Counted from the stretch's first letter, positions 9,872 to 22,025 are shown. The stretch is DNA of 64,000 nucleotides from Holacanthus passer (GCA_025331565.1 JAFREQ010000034.1:2604001-2668000); one strand, 5' to 3'. Notes: generated from the sequence alone by a model not told the origin. Translations and numbers: made by a program.

Positions 9872-11396
9872 TTTATTTTTATACAAAATACAAAATTCTG
9901 AACAAGTGTCACAGATCTTCAGTTGACACTGGTTCACAAAGTCCATCCCACATACTCGAGACAACATGTCAAAGTTTCTGTCAACATCTTTTCCATCAGA
10001 TGCCTTCATTATATACATGTATATACACGTTGCCTCTCAATAGGTTTTTGTTCCCGTTTAAAAACACTCAACCTCTCACAGTTTTTTTCTTGGTATTCTA
10101 CATAGGGTTTGTTTTTCAGACAGTTCAGGTACTGGCCGACGCTGCAAGCATGGTCTCTTTAAACTCTGGTCATGGTCTTACATTGCTTACATGAATATAT
10201 CACCAAACCTCTGGACAGGTGACAATTCAAAGCAAACTGTCGTACAACCTCGAGTGACTGCTTTTGTTTGTGAGTTCTTTACTTAAATGTTGCATTTTCT
10301 CAGTTTCTGTTAGACCAATTGTTGATGGTGTTTTATTAACTTTTCATTCCTTAGCCTGCTAAAAAGCCTTGTCTCAGTACCACTATAGCCTGGGACTAGT
10401 AGTTGTGTTAAGTGAAAGCTTAACGGGTCTATGACTCAAAAACACCTTAAAAATAAAATATATCTAAACCTTTCAAAAGTTTTCATTACATTCCAAAACA
10501 TTTAATACATCAAACTTGTTCTGTACACTGTCAACCCTTAAAAAACAATTAAATATTTGCAATTTTGCCTTGTGTTTAAAAATTATTAGGAAATGACAAG
10601 AAATGAAATCACATATTGTGTGTGCATTCTGATCCGATGCCACAGTTGAGAAACGAGAACAAACTTATATTGAACTGACAACCAAACAAAGTTAAGAAAT
10701 GAGAGAAACAATTGAAATCAGAGATTAATGCATATTGTGAGCCGATAAGTGTATCTGCATAAAGACCTGCTCTTACTTTGTGCACATGTTTAACAGTCCA
10801 GACTCAGTCAATGGTTTGACTGTGGTTTATCTCTTTGGGCAAAACTATTGGTAATACAGCGTTAACGCATGTACAAACGAGCCATGGACGGAGATTCATC
10901 CAGAGAAAGTGATGACAAAATGGGACGACCTGTTGTATATAAGGTTAAAAGATGAGTCAGGTCAGTGTACTGACTCTTCACAGTGGTCACCACTGATGAG
11001 CATGAAAATGGTTACATCGTTGAAAACTGGTCTTTCTGTGTCCATGCAAAATACCCAGAGAAAATAAAGAGCAAATAACGTCCACCTCCTTCAGTGGCGG
11101 TCAGGTTCGGAGGAGTTTGAAAGACATAACTTGTAAGTTTAGGCTGTTAAAATCACAAGCGCCACACAGTCCACAACGACAATGACATTTTGTGAGAGGG
11201 AGATTCCAACTAGGGTTGTTGAGAATTTTCTAAAAATCCAGGTGATATCCAGTCTGTTGATCGTGTTAGAAGTTTGCGGCCCTTGCCATGTAATGATAAA
11301 ATCAAGCAAATAAATCCAAGGATAAGGTGCTTCCTCACTTGTAACAAACAAATCAGACGTGACTTCTCCTTCCCTTCATTTCTTCTGTCTTCAGCT
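9872..11396 (-). other. tbpl1: Probable tbpl1 3' UTR
   Basis: Lies immediately 3' of the tbpl1 stop on the minus strand. Minus-strand AATAAA signals (TTTATT on the plus strand) occur at 10332-10337 and 9872-9877; either could end the transcript. No coding potential is seen. Two short hairpin-forming palindromes lie close together at about 10968-11000. Confidence 0.4.
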
Positions 11397-11488
11397 TCAT
11401 TCTTTTATTTTGCAGAGAGGTTTCTGACACTCGAACAGTAGTGGGTAGACCTGCTCCACAGCGGTGGCCACATTCTGCACGTTTGGTC
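11397..11488 (-). CDS. tbpl1: tbpl1 coding exon 6 (C terminus, stop)
   Basis: Acceptor cgtacag|GA at 11490-11489, preceded by a C-rich tract. Encodes PNVQNVATAVEQVYPLLFEC, then QKPLCKIKE and TGA at 11399-11397. The final segment differs from the mammalian RKEIL ending and is about four residues longer. Confidence 0.93.
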
Positions 11489-11710
11489 CTGTACGGTGGG
11501 ATGGGGGGAGTGGGGGTGGGGTGAGAGAACACAAGAACAGTACAATTTAAAAACAAAACAGAAAAAGTAAAAGTCCTATATACAAGCCCAATTCTACAAC
11601 ATTTGTTATGTTGTCTTTGTAGTATTTTCAATTAAATATAGGGTTTTAATGAATTGAATTCTTTTGAATTGGGGTTGTACAAACAAATAGAGAATCACAG
11701 GTGCCATCAC

Positions 11711-11766
<56 letters not shown>

Positions 11767-14546
11767 GAATAATTTATTTGGGTCAAGTTCAGCCTAATGC
11801 ATGACATGGCATACAAAGTGGGCATAAACTATTTCACTCCGAGTAAAATTCCTTGAGGAATTGGGTTATTTACAAACCGCTTTTCTGGTTGTAACAGACT
11901 ATGAAAGTGCACTACAATGTGACCTCAATCCTTTAAGCTGAGTTCTCTCTAGTTGTATGTAAAGGAGTTTGAGAGAGGCTTGTGTCTTTGTGTGTGTGTG
12001 TACCTGTAACCGTGATGCTGCCAGTAGAGAACACCTGTATAGTAGCCTTGAGATGTTTGATCCTGTACGTGGCAGCAGGATGGAGCTCTGGTTCATAACT
12101 GACACACACACAAGCACGTGGTTAAGTACTGTACACTTAAAGATTTCAACAAATACACATACAGCTTTGAGACTGTTTCATATGATGCAATATGCCAGTT
12201 CTCCATATGTTGTCACATACTGAAGTGAATCAGAGGCTGACTACGCCAACACACACAAACACATGCTAGAGAGCTGCCCAGTGCTCCCACCACTAGAGGT
12301 CATCCTGTCCTTGGAAACACTGAACCACGAAAGTAAAGTAAGTAAAAGAGGTCTAATATTTTAAACAGCTATTTACATACATGATACATGTATTGAGTTG
12401 TCATAGGCAAAATCTTGATAATGATAATTATGAGAGTGATCTGGGTTTGTTTTATTATGAGACCACAATGTAGACCTAAAAACTATTAAACCAAAATGGG
12501 CATCATAAAACAGAACTGATTCTGGGCTGACATCTGAGGGGTAAAGTCTTCTACAGGAAGCAGCCAAACCACTACAATGAATTATTTTTAAACACTGCTT
12601 CACTCAGACAGGTGTGGATGATGATGATGATGATAGTGATGATGTTAATTAGTGTGATGATAGTGGTAGTGATGCACAGCACTGTAGTACCTGGCTATGG
12701 GTCGGTTGTTCTTAGTAAAATCTATAAGGTGGACTGCAAACGGCATGGAGCACACTGCCAGCACATTCACAACCTTGAAGGCTGAAAACCTCACCTGAAC
12801 AGACAACACACACATGCACAGACACATAAGTCATTGAATGTATTTATACTTGCATATTTTTACATTAAACTCCTTTCTTTTAATCTTGGTCTTACTGCCT
12901 TACTGTTGGCATGTATACCCACAGGTTAGCCTCATTTGTTCTCACTCCAGGTATTCAGACATCAAGTGCTTTGCTGGATAAAGCTTTAACCACAAACAAA
13001 TTCTAAGATAGCAGCCATTTGGATTGCAAGTCTATTGTAGATCAGGTTCAACCTGCAGGTTGACCTGATTGTTTTGTTTCTGAGTCATGAGATGTGATCT
13101 AACTAAAGCAAATGAGAAGTCAAAAGACGTGTCATGTACACAGTCTAATGAAGCACAAAGTTGTTTTTTATGTGTATGAAAGAACTGCCTGTTTCTCCTT
13201 AGCACAAATTGACCCTTATTATGCCAACCTTCAGGCACATTAGCCAAAGGAATGACAGTGAGACCAGGATTTTAAAACACTCTCATAAAATCTACTGGCA
13301 CACCACATGCTGGCTAATAGGCCCTATTAGCTGAGATAATATTTATATTATATTATAATTACGCTCTTTAAACACAGGTTTGAAATGTAGTGAAATGAGA
13401 TTTTGTTGTCTAAATTATTATAATGCAATTACTCTTTCAGATTTCTCCACAAAATTGTTTATGAAATTATTCAGAATATAAACTGTAAATGAGAGTTCCA
13501 GTTCAACATTAGCTTGACAATCTGATATGCAATACCTCAACATGTATTATGATAAACTTCATATTTGCTAAAATCTGCTAATGCTGTTAACCAACAGCTA
13601 AGTGATGATTGTTACCTTGAAGCCCAGTTTCTGCAGACAGCGTGCTAACCTGCGAGCGCCCAGTTTTGCCTCATCCTCACTGAACAAAAGAGGAGAGCAG
13701 GAGTGAGCAGCAACATAACAGTGGTATATTGGCACGCAAAAAACATAACACACAAACAGCAACTGGCAACCTTAAGACTAACTGTAGGGTCAGGGCACCA
13801 ACAAAGTATCACTGTGCTGGTGTGTGGTGGCTAATTTGCCACAAATAACAACGCCATGCTCTAATGCCAGCACTGTGACAGGTGAGACAAATAGTAGTGT
13901 CTCTGCGTTATTGGCAGTTGGTGAGAGATCTTGGTCAAACATTCAGCTTAAGCCAACATTTCTGCACCAACTATAAAGAGGTAAGACAGGTAAGACAGGC
14001 AAGGCCAAGAGCAGCCATTTCTCTCACCAGACAAACTTAATGGCTCTTTGGCAACCAGCAACTCCATTTGTTATGTGCAGCTACAGTTGTTTTTCTCCTG
14101 ACAAGTATTCCAGTCAGCAAATGGTTAATGTGAGCATGTGGGAGTGTTTCATGTGCAGCGTGTCTACCTTGTTGCTCCAGTGCAGATGATTTTCCCAGAG
14201 GACCAGATTGAGGCTGTTATCTTGGGTTTACGAAGCTTCATTAGGACTTTCTTAAAGAAAAAGTGGTCAAAATTTTAATGGTGCTAACATGGTCCACAGG
14301 TCCACATCATAAAACCTTGATAATGCAGTAAAGCTGTTCTTGTGGCTATAAACTTTTTATCTCTACATGGAGAACTTCTTTCGCTCTTTAATAGTCTTTT
14401 GACTTCCTTACCCCTACTTCCGGCTTATAGATGACATTGGTTCCCTCTAAGGCAATGGTGCGCAGGTTGAGGTGGCACCTGGTCCTGAAGGTTGCCACCA
14501 CATTGGTGACAATGATATCAAGTGCCTCGTCATTGCTGGAATCCAT
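11397..14546 (-). CDS. tbpl1: tbpl1: TBP-like protein 1 (TLF/TRF2), 6 coding exons, 190 aa
   Basis: TATA-binding-protein paralogue of metazoans. It acts in the nucleus, binds TFIIA and TFIIB, and supports transcription from TATA-less promoters rather than binding TATA boxes. Coding exons on the minus strand are 14412-14546, 14168-14250, 13616-13679, 12691-12794, 12004-12098 and 11397-11488, totalling 573 nt. All have GT-AG borders and compatible phases. The protein is the two-fold pseudo-symmetric core with almost no N-terminal extension: repeat 1 is about residues 7-94 and repeat 2 about 95-186, split exactly at the exon 3/4 border. Landmarks are FRTRCHLNLR (20-29), WSSGKIICTGATSEDEAK (61-78), FKVVNVLAVC (100-109) and FSTGSITVTGPNV (152-164). 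Of the four TATA-intercalating phenylalanines of TBP, three are replaced (V44, W61, H135) and one is kept (F152), as known for this family. The human protein is 186 aa; the C terminus here is slightly longer. Confidence 0.97.
11581..11679. mobile_element. MITE-like family A, copy 2 (99-bp deletion derivative)
   Basis: In tbpl1 intron 5. Left end tacaagcccaattct and right end ttgaattggggttgta are inverted repeats. The interior (gttatgttgtctttgtagta) matches the subterminal block of the element at 1995-2633. No coding capacity. Confidence 0.7.
11714..11769. repeat. (AG)n microsatellite
   Basis: About 27 AG units with one C interruption near 11759, in tbpl1 intron 5. Confidence 0.97.
12004..12098 (-). 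CDS. tbpl1: tbpl1 coding exon 5
   Basis: Acceptor gtgtgtgtcag|T at 12100-12099 and donor ACAG|gtacac at 12003. Encodes YEPELHPAATYRIKHLKATI, then QVFSTGSITVT. His135 stands where TBP has an intercalating Phe. Confidence 0.95.
12618..12655. repeat. GAT-type trinucleotide repeat
   Basis: Imperfect gatgatgatgatgatgatag run in tbpl1 intron 4, just 3' of the exon 4 donor on the minus strand. Confidence 0.85.
12691..12794 (-). CDS. tbpl1: tbpl1 coding exon 4
   Basis: Acceptor gttcag|GTG at 12796-12795 and donor CAG|gtacta at 12690. Encodes the start of repeat 2, FSAFKVVNVLAVCSMPF, then FTKNNRPIA and two bases of Ser129. Confidence 0.95.
13616..13679 (-). CDS. tbpl1: tbpl1 coding exon 3
   Basis: A 64-nt exon with acceptor ttgttcag|T and donor AAG|gtaaca. 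It completes Ser73 and encodes EDEAKLGARRLARCLQKLGF plus K94, the last helix of repeat 1. Confidence 0.95.
14168..14250 (-). CDS. tbpl1: tbpl1 coding exon 2
   Basis: Acceptor tttctttaag|AAA at 14252-14251 and donor AG|gtagac at 14167. Encodes KVLMKLRKPKITASIWSSGK and on to GAT, plus two bases of Ser73. Confidence 0.95.
14412..14546 (-). CDS. tbpl1: tbpl1 coding exon 1
   Basis: 45 codons, from MDSSNDEALDIIVTNVVATF to YKPEVG, ending in phase 0 at a gtaagg donor (14411-14406). The ATG at 14546 fixes the same very short leader before the core as in human TBPL1. Minus-strand sequence above 14546 is pyrimidine-rich and could contain an acceptor for a non-coding first exon. Confidence 0.95.
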
Positions 14547-15659
14547 GAGGAAGTGTGCGGTGCAGCAAGAGGACCACAGGGGCTTTTCTCCTCACACATT
14601 TATCGAGACCACCATCATCACCATTTCATGGACGGACAAGGAGACAAGACGAGCTAGAAGGGGACAAAAGGTCCAGGACTTATCACTATGTTAGAAAAAA
14701 AAAACTAAAGTTAGAAACTATAAATGCTGATTTATGACAATCTTTTTTTATTATGCTTATTAAACATTTGTAATGCAATGTCATGTCCCATACCCTGTGT
14801 TTTTTAAATTGTTGTCACTGGTCACATTAGCACAGCTTATAGCTTGCACATACAGCACAATCAGGAGCACACAGATACACTCCCTGTGTACAAATGCTGT
14901 TCTTACACATGAATAAAAACACTAGAATCACAAGAGGTTTAACTTGTCACCTCAGTTACAGCATCAATGCATGTGATCCTGCAGCTGTGTGCTTCCCTCC
15001 TACATGAGATATACGAATTAAACTCAAAACACGAATCACAGACATCTGCGAGACATCAGAGGAGTAAAATTATGTCGTTTATACATGTACCTCTACGCTA
15101 TTTCAGTCATATTAACGTTAGCTTACCTGCTAACGATACAGCCTGATACGGTAGCTACTCTCTGTTGCTACTGAATAATAATAATATTGGAGGCTAAACG
15201 CGACATATGATGCATTTATCTGTGGAAGGTTAAGGTTTAATTTTATCTCAAATGTAAGATTCATTAGCATTCAGCATCATCCCAGTGTTGCATTGGACAG
15301 TAACGCAACTGATAAGCTTGTTTAGGGAAATGATGCTAGCTAATCTAAAAGCCGGCTCTCAACTATTCATCGCAAACTAATTCGGCATTAATGGCATAAA
15401 CTACCGTGTTGTTTTGGCTAGAAGATCAATGTAGTGAACGACTTTAAAACACTAGACAAATAAGAGAGTAAAGAGAGCTCACTGCTGTCCAGCTAATGTT
15501 GTGAATAAAGCTATCCGTTAGCTGGTAACAAAGAAAAGTGCACAGGCAGTAATGAATGAAAAGTTGTTAGCTAAGCTAGCTAGCAGGCTAACTGAGGACG
15601 AGATAGTCCCGCTCTTTACAAATGCAAATGCGTGTGTGTGAAATGTTTAAATGCTTTAA

Positions 15660-15870
15660 ATCTCCAGCTACCTCTTCAGCTATCTCAGAGCTGTAACCCC
15701 GACACATATACAATCCAGTCAAAGGTGAAATTTGTGGACAGACTCCTTCATCCGGAGAGACCACCGACCAGCCAGGAAAACACTTTCCGGTTTCAGCTTT
15801 CAAAATAAAATCAGGTGACCTAGTGAACTGCAAAATATCGACAGCTTCCGGTTACAGCTTTCAAAGTACA
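15660..15870 (-). promoter_or_regulatory. tbpl1: Probable tbpl1 promoter and non-coding first exon region
   Basis: The block ttccggttNcagctttcaaa occurs twice (15785-15804 and 15846-15865), each with an ETS-type CCGGAA core on the minus strand. ETS sites are common in TATA-less housekeeping promoters. A GAG|gtagct donor-like site at about 15671 on the minus strand would allow a non-coding exon to splice to the start-codon exon. The distance to the ATG is about 1.1 kb. The core motifs are visible; the promoter reading is inference. Confidence 0.4.
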
Positions 15871-16539
15871 ACGACAAAACAACATCTAACAATATCACAA
15901 GGGGACACTAGGTGGTGACATTGAAGGATTTTTGAGACACTAATTCAGTAATGATGTCTTGAAAATACATTCTGCATGATCATGAGGATTAAATGACTGT
16001 GTTGGCCAGGTAAAGAAATGTGTGTGTTTCATTTTGATAACAAATTGCAAACAGAGTAAATAGGCCCCAGACTCAAACACAGACGCTTCAGGCAGACGAG
16101 GTGATTTAAAAGCCCTTGATTGGTCAGTTAGACTACCTACCTCGTAAAAGTTACCTGTAAATAACCGACTACTAACACACAGCAAAACCAGGTGGACAAT
16201 AAAAACAGGTAAGCCAAGTAGATGAACAGTGGAAACGAGAAGGCAAGAATGTCAAGGCTACTTGGACAATGTAACAAAAAGAAAAAAATAGATTGGCATC
16301 TATAGTGTATATACGGTATTACCAGACTAACAAGCAATGGCAGAGCAACATACAACAGGAGAAAAAGGAAGAAATATCAGTGACTGTCTGAGACTCTCAC
16401 ACCTCTTCACCAGCTTCACCCCAACCTGTTCCCTATCTGTCTGTACGAGGCTACAGATCCAGGTCTTGGTGTAGATCAGGTTCAAAGCACAGTAGGGGTG
16501 TGTGCAGACAGACAGAATGACCTCAGTCGTCACCATTGT

Positions 16540-16680
16540 CCTGGAGGGGGATCCTTCTTTGAGCGGGACCTCCCAAGGTTACTTCCTAGAGGGAGTTTTT
16601 CCTTGGTCTCATTGAGGGTCTGAGGTCTGGGTGGCTGTCATTTTCATCTAATGTGGGCACTAAAGGCATGTGTCAATAAA
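16540..16680. repeat. Fragment of a common teleost interspersed repeat
   Basis: Contains ggatccttctttgagcggga and gagggagtttttccttggtc, a pairing I recognise from abundant fish repeat tails. Family not assigned. Confidence 0.45.
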
Positions 16681-17269
16681 GACAGCAAGAGGTTGCAGAA
16701 AAGAAACGTAACACTTAACTTTATGTGATAACTCATTGCCTCTCTACCAGAATATAACAGTATCAAAAAACAGAACATGACAGGTTTTCATCAAGTTTCA
16801 TCACTGCAAATGGTTCTTTTTTGTGATTTTTTTGGTTCGTATTTATTTGTGGGATGAGCTATCATACTTCCATCCAGAATGTTTTTAGAGGTGAACACAT
16901 TTATTCAACACTACAAACAACTCCTTTGGCATCCCATGTGGTTATTTCATTCCTGGTTGAAAGTTTTGAATGCGGCTTTCAGTAATGATACTGATAATGA
17001 ACTAATCATGCAGTAATGACTTATTAGTAAGGAAGAAATGATTAGTTGTTGGTTGTACAAATATAGCAAATAATCAATTCTTTGGTAAGTCTCTCTTGGT
17101 AGTCTCCACTATTGCCAAGACGGCCACTGATTAGGCTAAGACTGAACTAATCATAAACTACACTTTCCTGCATTATAGACACTCAAGTCATCTCTTGACT
17201 AATGTGAAGTAAAATAGAAAGTTATGCACACTCATAGAATAGAGATAATAAATACAATGTGAGTTTAGA

Positions 17270-17420
17270 TTTAAAGATCATAAGAAAGTCGGCTTCCCTA
17301 ACAGCAGCTGGGAGTTTATTCTGAAGAAAGGGGGGGTGTGGTAGGAAAAAGCCATTGCCCAAGGACTTTGTCTTCAGTTCTTGGGACAGTGAGGAGGTCT
17401 GCCTGCTGAGATCTTAAAGC
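17270..17420 (-). mobile_element. LINE ORF2 C-terminal remnant (L2-like)
   Basis: The minus strand gives a decayed frame with NKLPAAVREADFL preceded by a KTKSLGNGFF block, comparable to the C-terminal LWNxLPxxIR region of fish LINEs. Short, and without catalytic motifs. Confidence 0.4.
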
Positions 17421-17556
17421 ACATTAGGGAACACACACCGACCTTGAACCGGAGATTCCCTAAAGGGGTGAACACTTCTGGAGAGAGAAGAGGAAGAAGA
17501 GCAGATGGCTTGGTGAAGGCTATGGAGGCTGTTTGAGACACATCTTTATCAGGACA

Positions 17557-17584
<28 letters not shown>
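17557..17584. repeat. (GT)n microsatellite
   Basis: Fourteen GT units in the tbpl1-xkr6 intergenic region. Confidence 0.95.
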
Positions 17585-17587
<3 letters not shown>

Positions 17588-17759
17588 ATGTATTGCAAAT
17601 CATCTCAGTATTTGCTTCAGTTGCAGCCTGTCTGAGCTTCACAATAGATGGTTTGCTCTGGGCCTTTCCAGCCCACATCATAGGGAACGCATGTATAGAC
17701 GCCAGGGCTCAATTGAATGTGAAACCCAGCGTTGCTTTACAAACCAAATAACTGCCTTC

Positions 17760-19190
17760 CTCTGAGGAAAAGATGCTTTGCTATGACTTTTCTTTAAAAA
17801 AAAGAAGAAGATGGGCTGATAAAAAAAATAGCTTTCAAAGCAGATATTCACTTCACAGCCCTACGCAGGATACAATAGAGTTACCTAACCTTTATGTTTT
17901 ATTAAACAGGATGCTTAGACAAATGTGTTGGTGCAGGAGGAGATGATTTGCTTTAGCATCTGTTATAAAAGGTTCAGAAATATAATATTAACTTTCATGG
18001 CAGCAGCTGAATGTTTAAAGAGATAAGACTTGATGAAGCACGCTTTGTTCACTGTTCCTCGGAGGAATCTGGGGGAAAATATTAATAAACTCGTCAGACA
18101 CAAAACTACATTTCCAGTTACAAGAACATTGATAGACCTGGATGAGCAACTACAAGCAGTGATTGTCAAACTGTGATCAAGTTGAGTTTCTAACTCCGTC
18201 TCGAGGGAACCGAACGCCAAATGCTCGCCTGCATCACACAGATGAGACTTTGACATTTATTGATGAGTTCTGAGCATTTTGGAACATCTTCCACCAAAAT
18301 TTTAGGGATTGACAGTTTGTACCCACACCTACACCATTACTCACTCAAGCTTTTCTTCAGTTTCTGGTAAAGACAATGTCTCATCCAACCTTCTGTTGGG
18401 CATGGTTTGTTTGCTGTTTGCTCTGATGGTGTTTTGTTATTTTAGGCATGTCCAGTGAATCAGAGCAGTCTGTCACGACAGATAATGATGACTTAAACGT
18501 GGGTGCAGAGTCTAATACCAAAATATGTTGTGCAAGCTCTGTGAGAAACTCGATTTCTTAACTCAAAGCTCTGTCAACAGCCCAAATGCCATGCTATTTT
18601 ATTTCTTACATGAAATAAATGGTAGAACAATTTATTTGTTTTTTTGGTTCAAATTTTTATTTGATATATAGCTGTTTTGGTTATGGTACTAGTAATGCTT
18701 CTTTTCTTCATGTTTCTTTTCTTCTTCTTCTTTTTCTTCTTGTAAATTGAAGTTATTGTTTGGCCAGGTTTGTCCAGTCATGTCTTTGTCACATTAAAGA
18801 GTTTTACACTGAGACATTCACATCTACTACAGCTACGGTCATCACTTTGCACCTCAAAGGGAAAAACTGAAAAAGCTCCTGAAGGATTCATCACTAATTA
18901 CATTTTTTTGCATTATTTAGTCCATGTAGCATATGCCACATGTGTGCTGCTGTAAACCTTGTAAGCCTGAGCAATATGGTTCCCTATTTGCTTTCATCAA
19001 AATTTCATCCCTTTTGAGAGCTGGTTTCTTTTCATTTCTTCTTTCTCTTTCTTTGAGTAGCGCTCCTGGTTTACGGTATTTCATATGCAGAAGAATGGAG
19101 CCAAAGCTGAGATCACTTAATGAAAGACAGTCACAAAAATCAAAGCAGGTTACCTAGCTGTTGCCTTAGATTTGCACATTCAAATAAAAG
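17760..19190. other. Intergenic DNA without recognised gene
   Basis: AT-rich. It has a pyrimidine-rich stretch at about 18695-18745 (repeated ttctttt/cttctt) and otherwise no structure I can name. Confidence 0.5.
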
Positions 19191-19196
19191 AACAAA

Positions 19197-19340
19197 GATA
19201 AGATAAGATATTCCTTTATTCACCCCACAAATTTGTAGATGAAATTAGTTAGTACTTTTGTTGCTCATGATAGCTAACAGCCTGAATACATTGTTAAATG
19301 TTAGTAGATTAGAGTTAATTATTACTGGACAAGTATCTAT
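19197..19340 (-). mobile_element. LINE 3' tail with (TTATC)n, inverted
   Basis: The agataagataagatattcct... motif followed by cctttattcaccccacaaat is the reverse complement of the 3' end of fish non-LTR elements (compare 21740-22025). The 5' extent is unclear. Confidence 0.5.
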
Positions 19341-21740
19341 ACAGTGTGTTGTACTGCACTGAAAAGAGCATTGTAGACATTTTACTCAGCTGTTAGCACA
19401 ACATATCAAGTCAAAACCATACAGTCTATCATTCATTTTTCAGTTTTTTTGCCTATTCTGCTACACTGGTAGATGCACAGTCTTTGTATGACCTAAACAC
19501 CTTGCTAAACCTCAGCAGCAGTGATACTGACACTCACTGGAAAAACCTCCCACAGACTTGTCATTATTGGCCTTTCATTGCTACTTGTATTGATTACAAA
19601 ACATAAAATACTCTTGCCCACAATGCATCATTGCTTTGCTCCACCTGTACATGTCACGCACCCGAGGCAGGATTTACATTTGAAGTACAGCTGACTCGAA
19701 AGAATCACTGCCTCCTCCCTCTGCAGGTTCCTCGTCCCTGGGTAGAAAACGCACACACACACGCTGTCTGATTTATTTAGCCTACGCCCCCTTAAACCAA
19801 CCTTCACCCTGATCTCTTCCTCAAGAGGCCTCTGAGTTTCTCTCGCAACTCCTGCCTTGTATTCTTTAATATTCACCCACTCCTTCTGGCTCACACACAC
19901 ACTCTTGTTAGGCCGGTGATTTGTTTTTGTTTTTGCTTCAAATGACTAATGCCTGTTTGTTGCCCTGTAAAGCGATTCGTGACAAATTGGTTAAAAAGTG
20001 CTTTATAATTTGAATTGATGTCGTGTGATTTGATTGTTTTTATTGCTGTGAGGCCTTGGCTGCATTAAACTGCCTACCATCTCCTGTGAACATTAGAGCT
20101 GAGTGTGCATCCAGCGTGCTGCTCAAAAGGCACCGTGGAGGCCTACCAGCCCCGAGGACGAAGAAAATGAAGGCTCCTCAGATGAAACAGGTTTCATGAT
20201 GTGCCGTTACCTTGCACACAACCGTACTCTCTCATGTGCATTCGATCACTTTTAAAGAAATGTTTTTCCATGTTGTCTGTGCCCGGAGGAACGGCTACAC
20301 CCTACACCCCACAACCTCTTTTCATGCAGCATTCCTGTGACCTTTCCTGCATTTCTAAAACAAAGGAGTCTCCCCTTCCTCTCCTGACCACCCATTTGCC
20401 TTTAATACTTCACTTTGTTGTTTGAGCTTCACCGCGCAAATCAATGCATGCACAGAGTTTAAATGTTGACAATCAAAGCGAAATGCAAGTTGTAGTCCCT
20501 TCATGTTACACAAGACTTTTTATGGCGGAGTGCACTGGATGAGTCGAGGAGTCACAGCCTGTCTGACCTGGTGAATTAACAATATTATCACAAGAAAGTA
20601 ATGAACATGATCACAACTGAGAATGGTTGTGGATATGACTAGTGGTTTATATTTCTAAAAATCTCTAGTGAAAGACAGCAGCCGATGGAGGAGTCTTGTA
20701 ACGCTGACAATGATTAGTATTATGTTCGTGTATGTCTATCATAGTGAGGAGAGATTCAAGTTTGAAAGAAGAAATATGTTTAGTTCAATCCAGAAGCCAT
20801 AAAATTTGTGAGCTAAGGACAAAAGAGATAGTCAGTTTACTTTATACACTAGTAAATGCACATCTTGTATCTTTTTCACATAAGACACCTTTCACTCTTG
20901 TGTCTTTTAATTGTTTTTTTTACTCTCTTTTAATCTTTTACCCTCATGTTTTGCACTTTTTGATTTTTGTGTGTGTATGAATGGGTCGTCTGCATGTTTG
21001 CAACCCAGCTTGCCTCAAATTGTCCTTTGAGGGTCAAATGAAGTATTATTGATTTGAACTGAATTGAGTTTTAGACCTTGAGGATGAGGACATTTTTGTA
21101 AAGTGGGGACATTTGGCCTTCAAGTCCTTCAAGGGGCTTCAGACTGTGTTTGAAGGTTAAGAACAGAACTGGGTTTAGATTTAGGGAATGCATTTGTCAT
21201 TGAGGGTCCTCAGAGAGAGACATATAAAGATAGAGTTGTGTTCAGCTCTATTTCAACATTGGACAGCACCCATGAAATCCTGCATCCAAACAGGCAAGCA
21301 GAGGCAGGCAGCAGAGGTGAGGCGGACATGATCCAATCAATCTCACACTGGATATGACCCTGCACGGCACCTCTGTGGACCACAGTCTAATCACTGTGTC
21401 GTCGAGCCTGCAGCGGACTCACCAGCTCTTTCTGCTCACACATGCTACCAGAGGAGGGGGAGTGTCACTTTTCTGCAAATGCTTAACCCCTTGACTGCTG
21501 CTGGTGGGGAAAGAAGCTGCAGAAAGGAGAGAAAACCCATCATGTCTCTTAGCAACCACACTCCTATAGATTCACCTATGGATAAATGCAGGATGACATG
21601 GTGGGCAGAAGTTGCCTATAGAGTCCTCTTTTAATTTCCAATGTTAACTTCTAATTATTGCTGATGCAGGCAGGTAGAATTTACTAATCTGATACAAAAA
21701 TATGGTGACTTCACAAATTGATTAAACATACCTGATGATA
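19340..21740. other. Intergenic DNA without recognised gene
   Basis: No convincing coding exon or complete repeat. At about 19960-20040 there is a stretch (gttgccctgtaaagcgattc...) that resembles a worn LINE/SINE tail. Open frames are short and isolated. Confidence 0.45.
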
Positions 21741-22025
21741 TCATACATACACACTCTGCACAAATCTTGCACTACCTCTTCATATCTAATTCTTCTATGC
21801 AAGATCAAATTTTACTGGTCATATTTCTTTATTTCTCATACCCATATTCTCATGTATATCTCATGTATATCTGTATATAATCTCATGTATATTTGTTAAA
21901 TTTGTAAATACGTTTTATCTTGTTATATTTTGCATTTTTTACTATTTAACTGTCCTATTGTCTTTGCTGCTGTATATTGCAAATTTCCCCACTGAGGGAC
22001 AAATAAAGATTTATCTTATCTTATC
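21740..22025 (+). mobile_element. LINE 3' region with (TTATC)n tail (Rex-like)
   Basis: Ends in ttgcaaatttccccactgag, then gacaaataaagat and ttatcttatctta. This is a characteristic 3' UTR/tail of fish non-LTR retrotransposons that end in a short tandem repeat rather than poly(A). No ORF remains. Confidence 0.6.
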
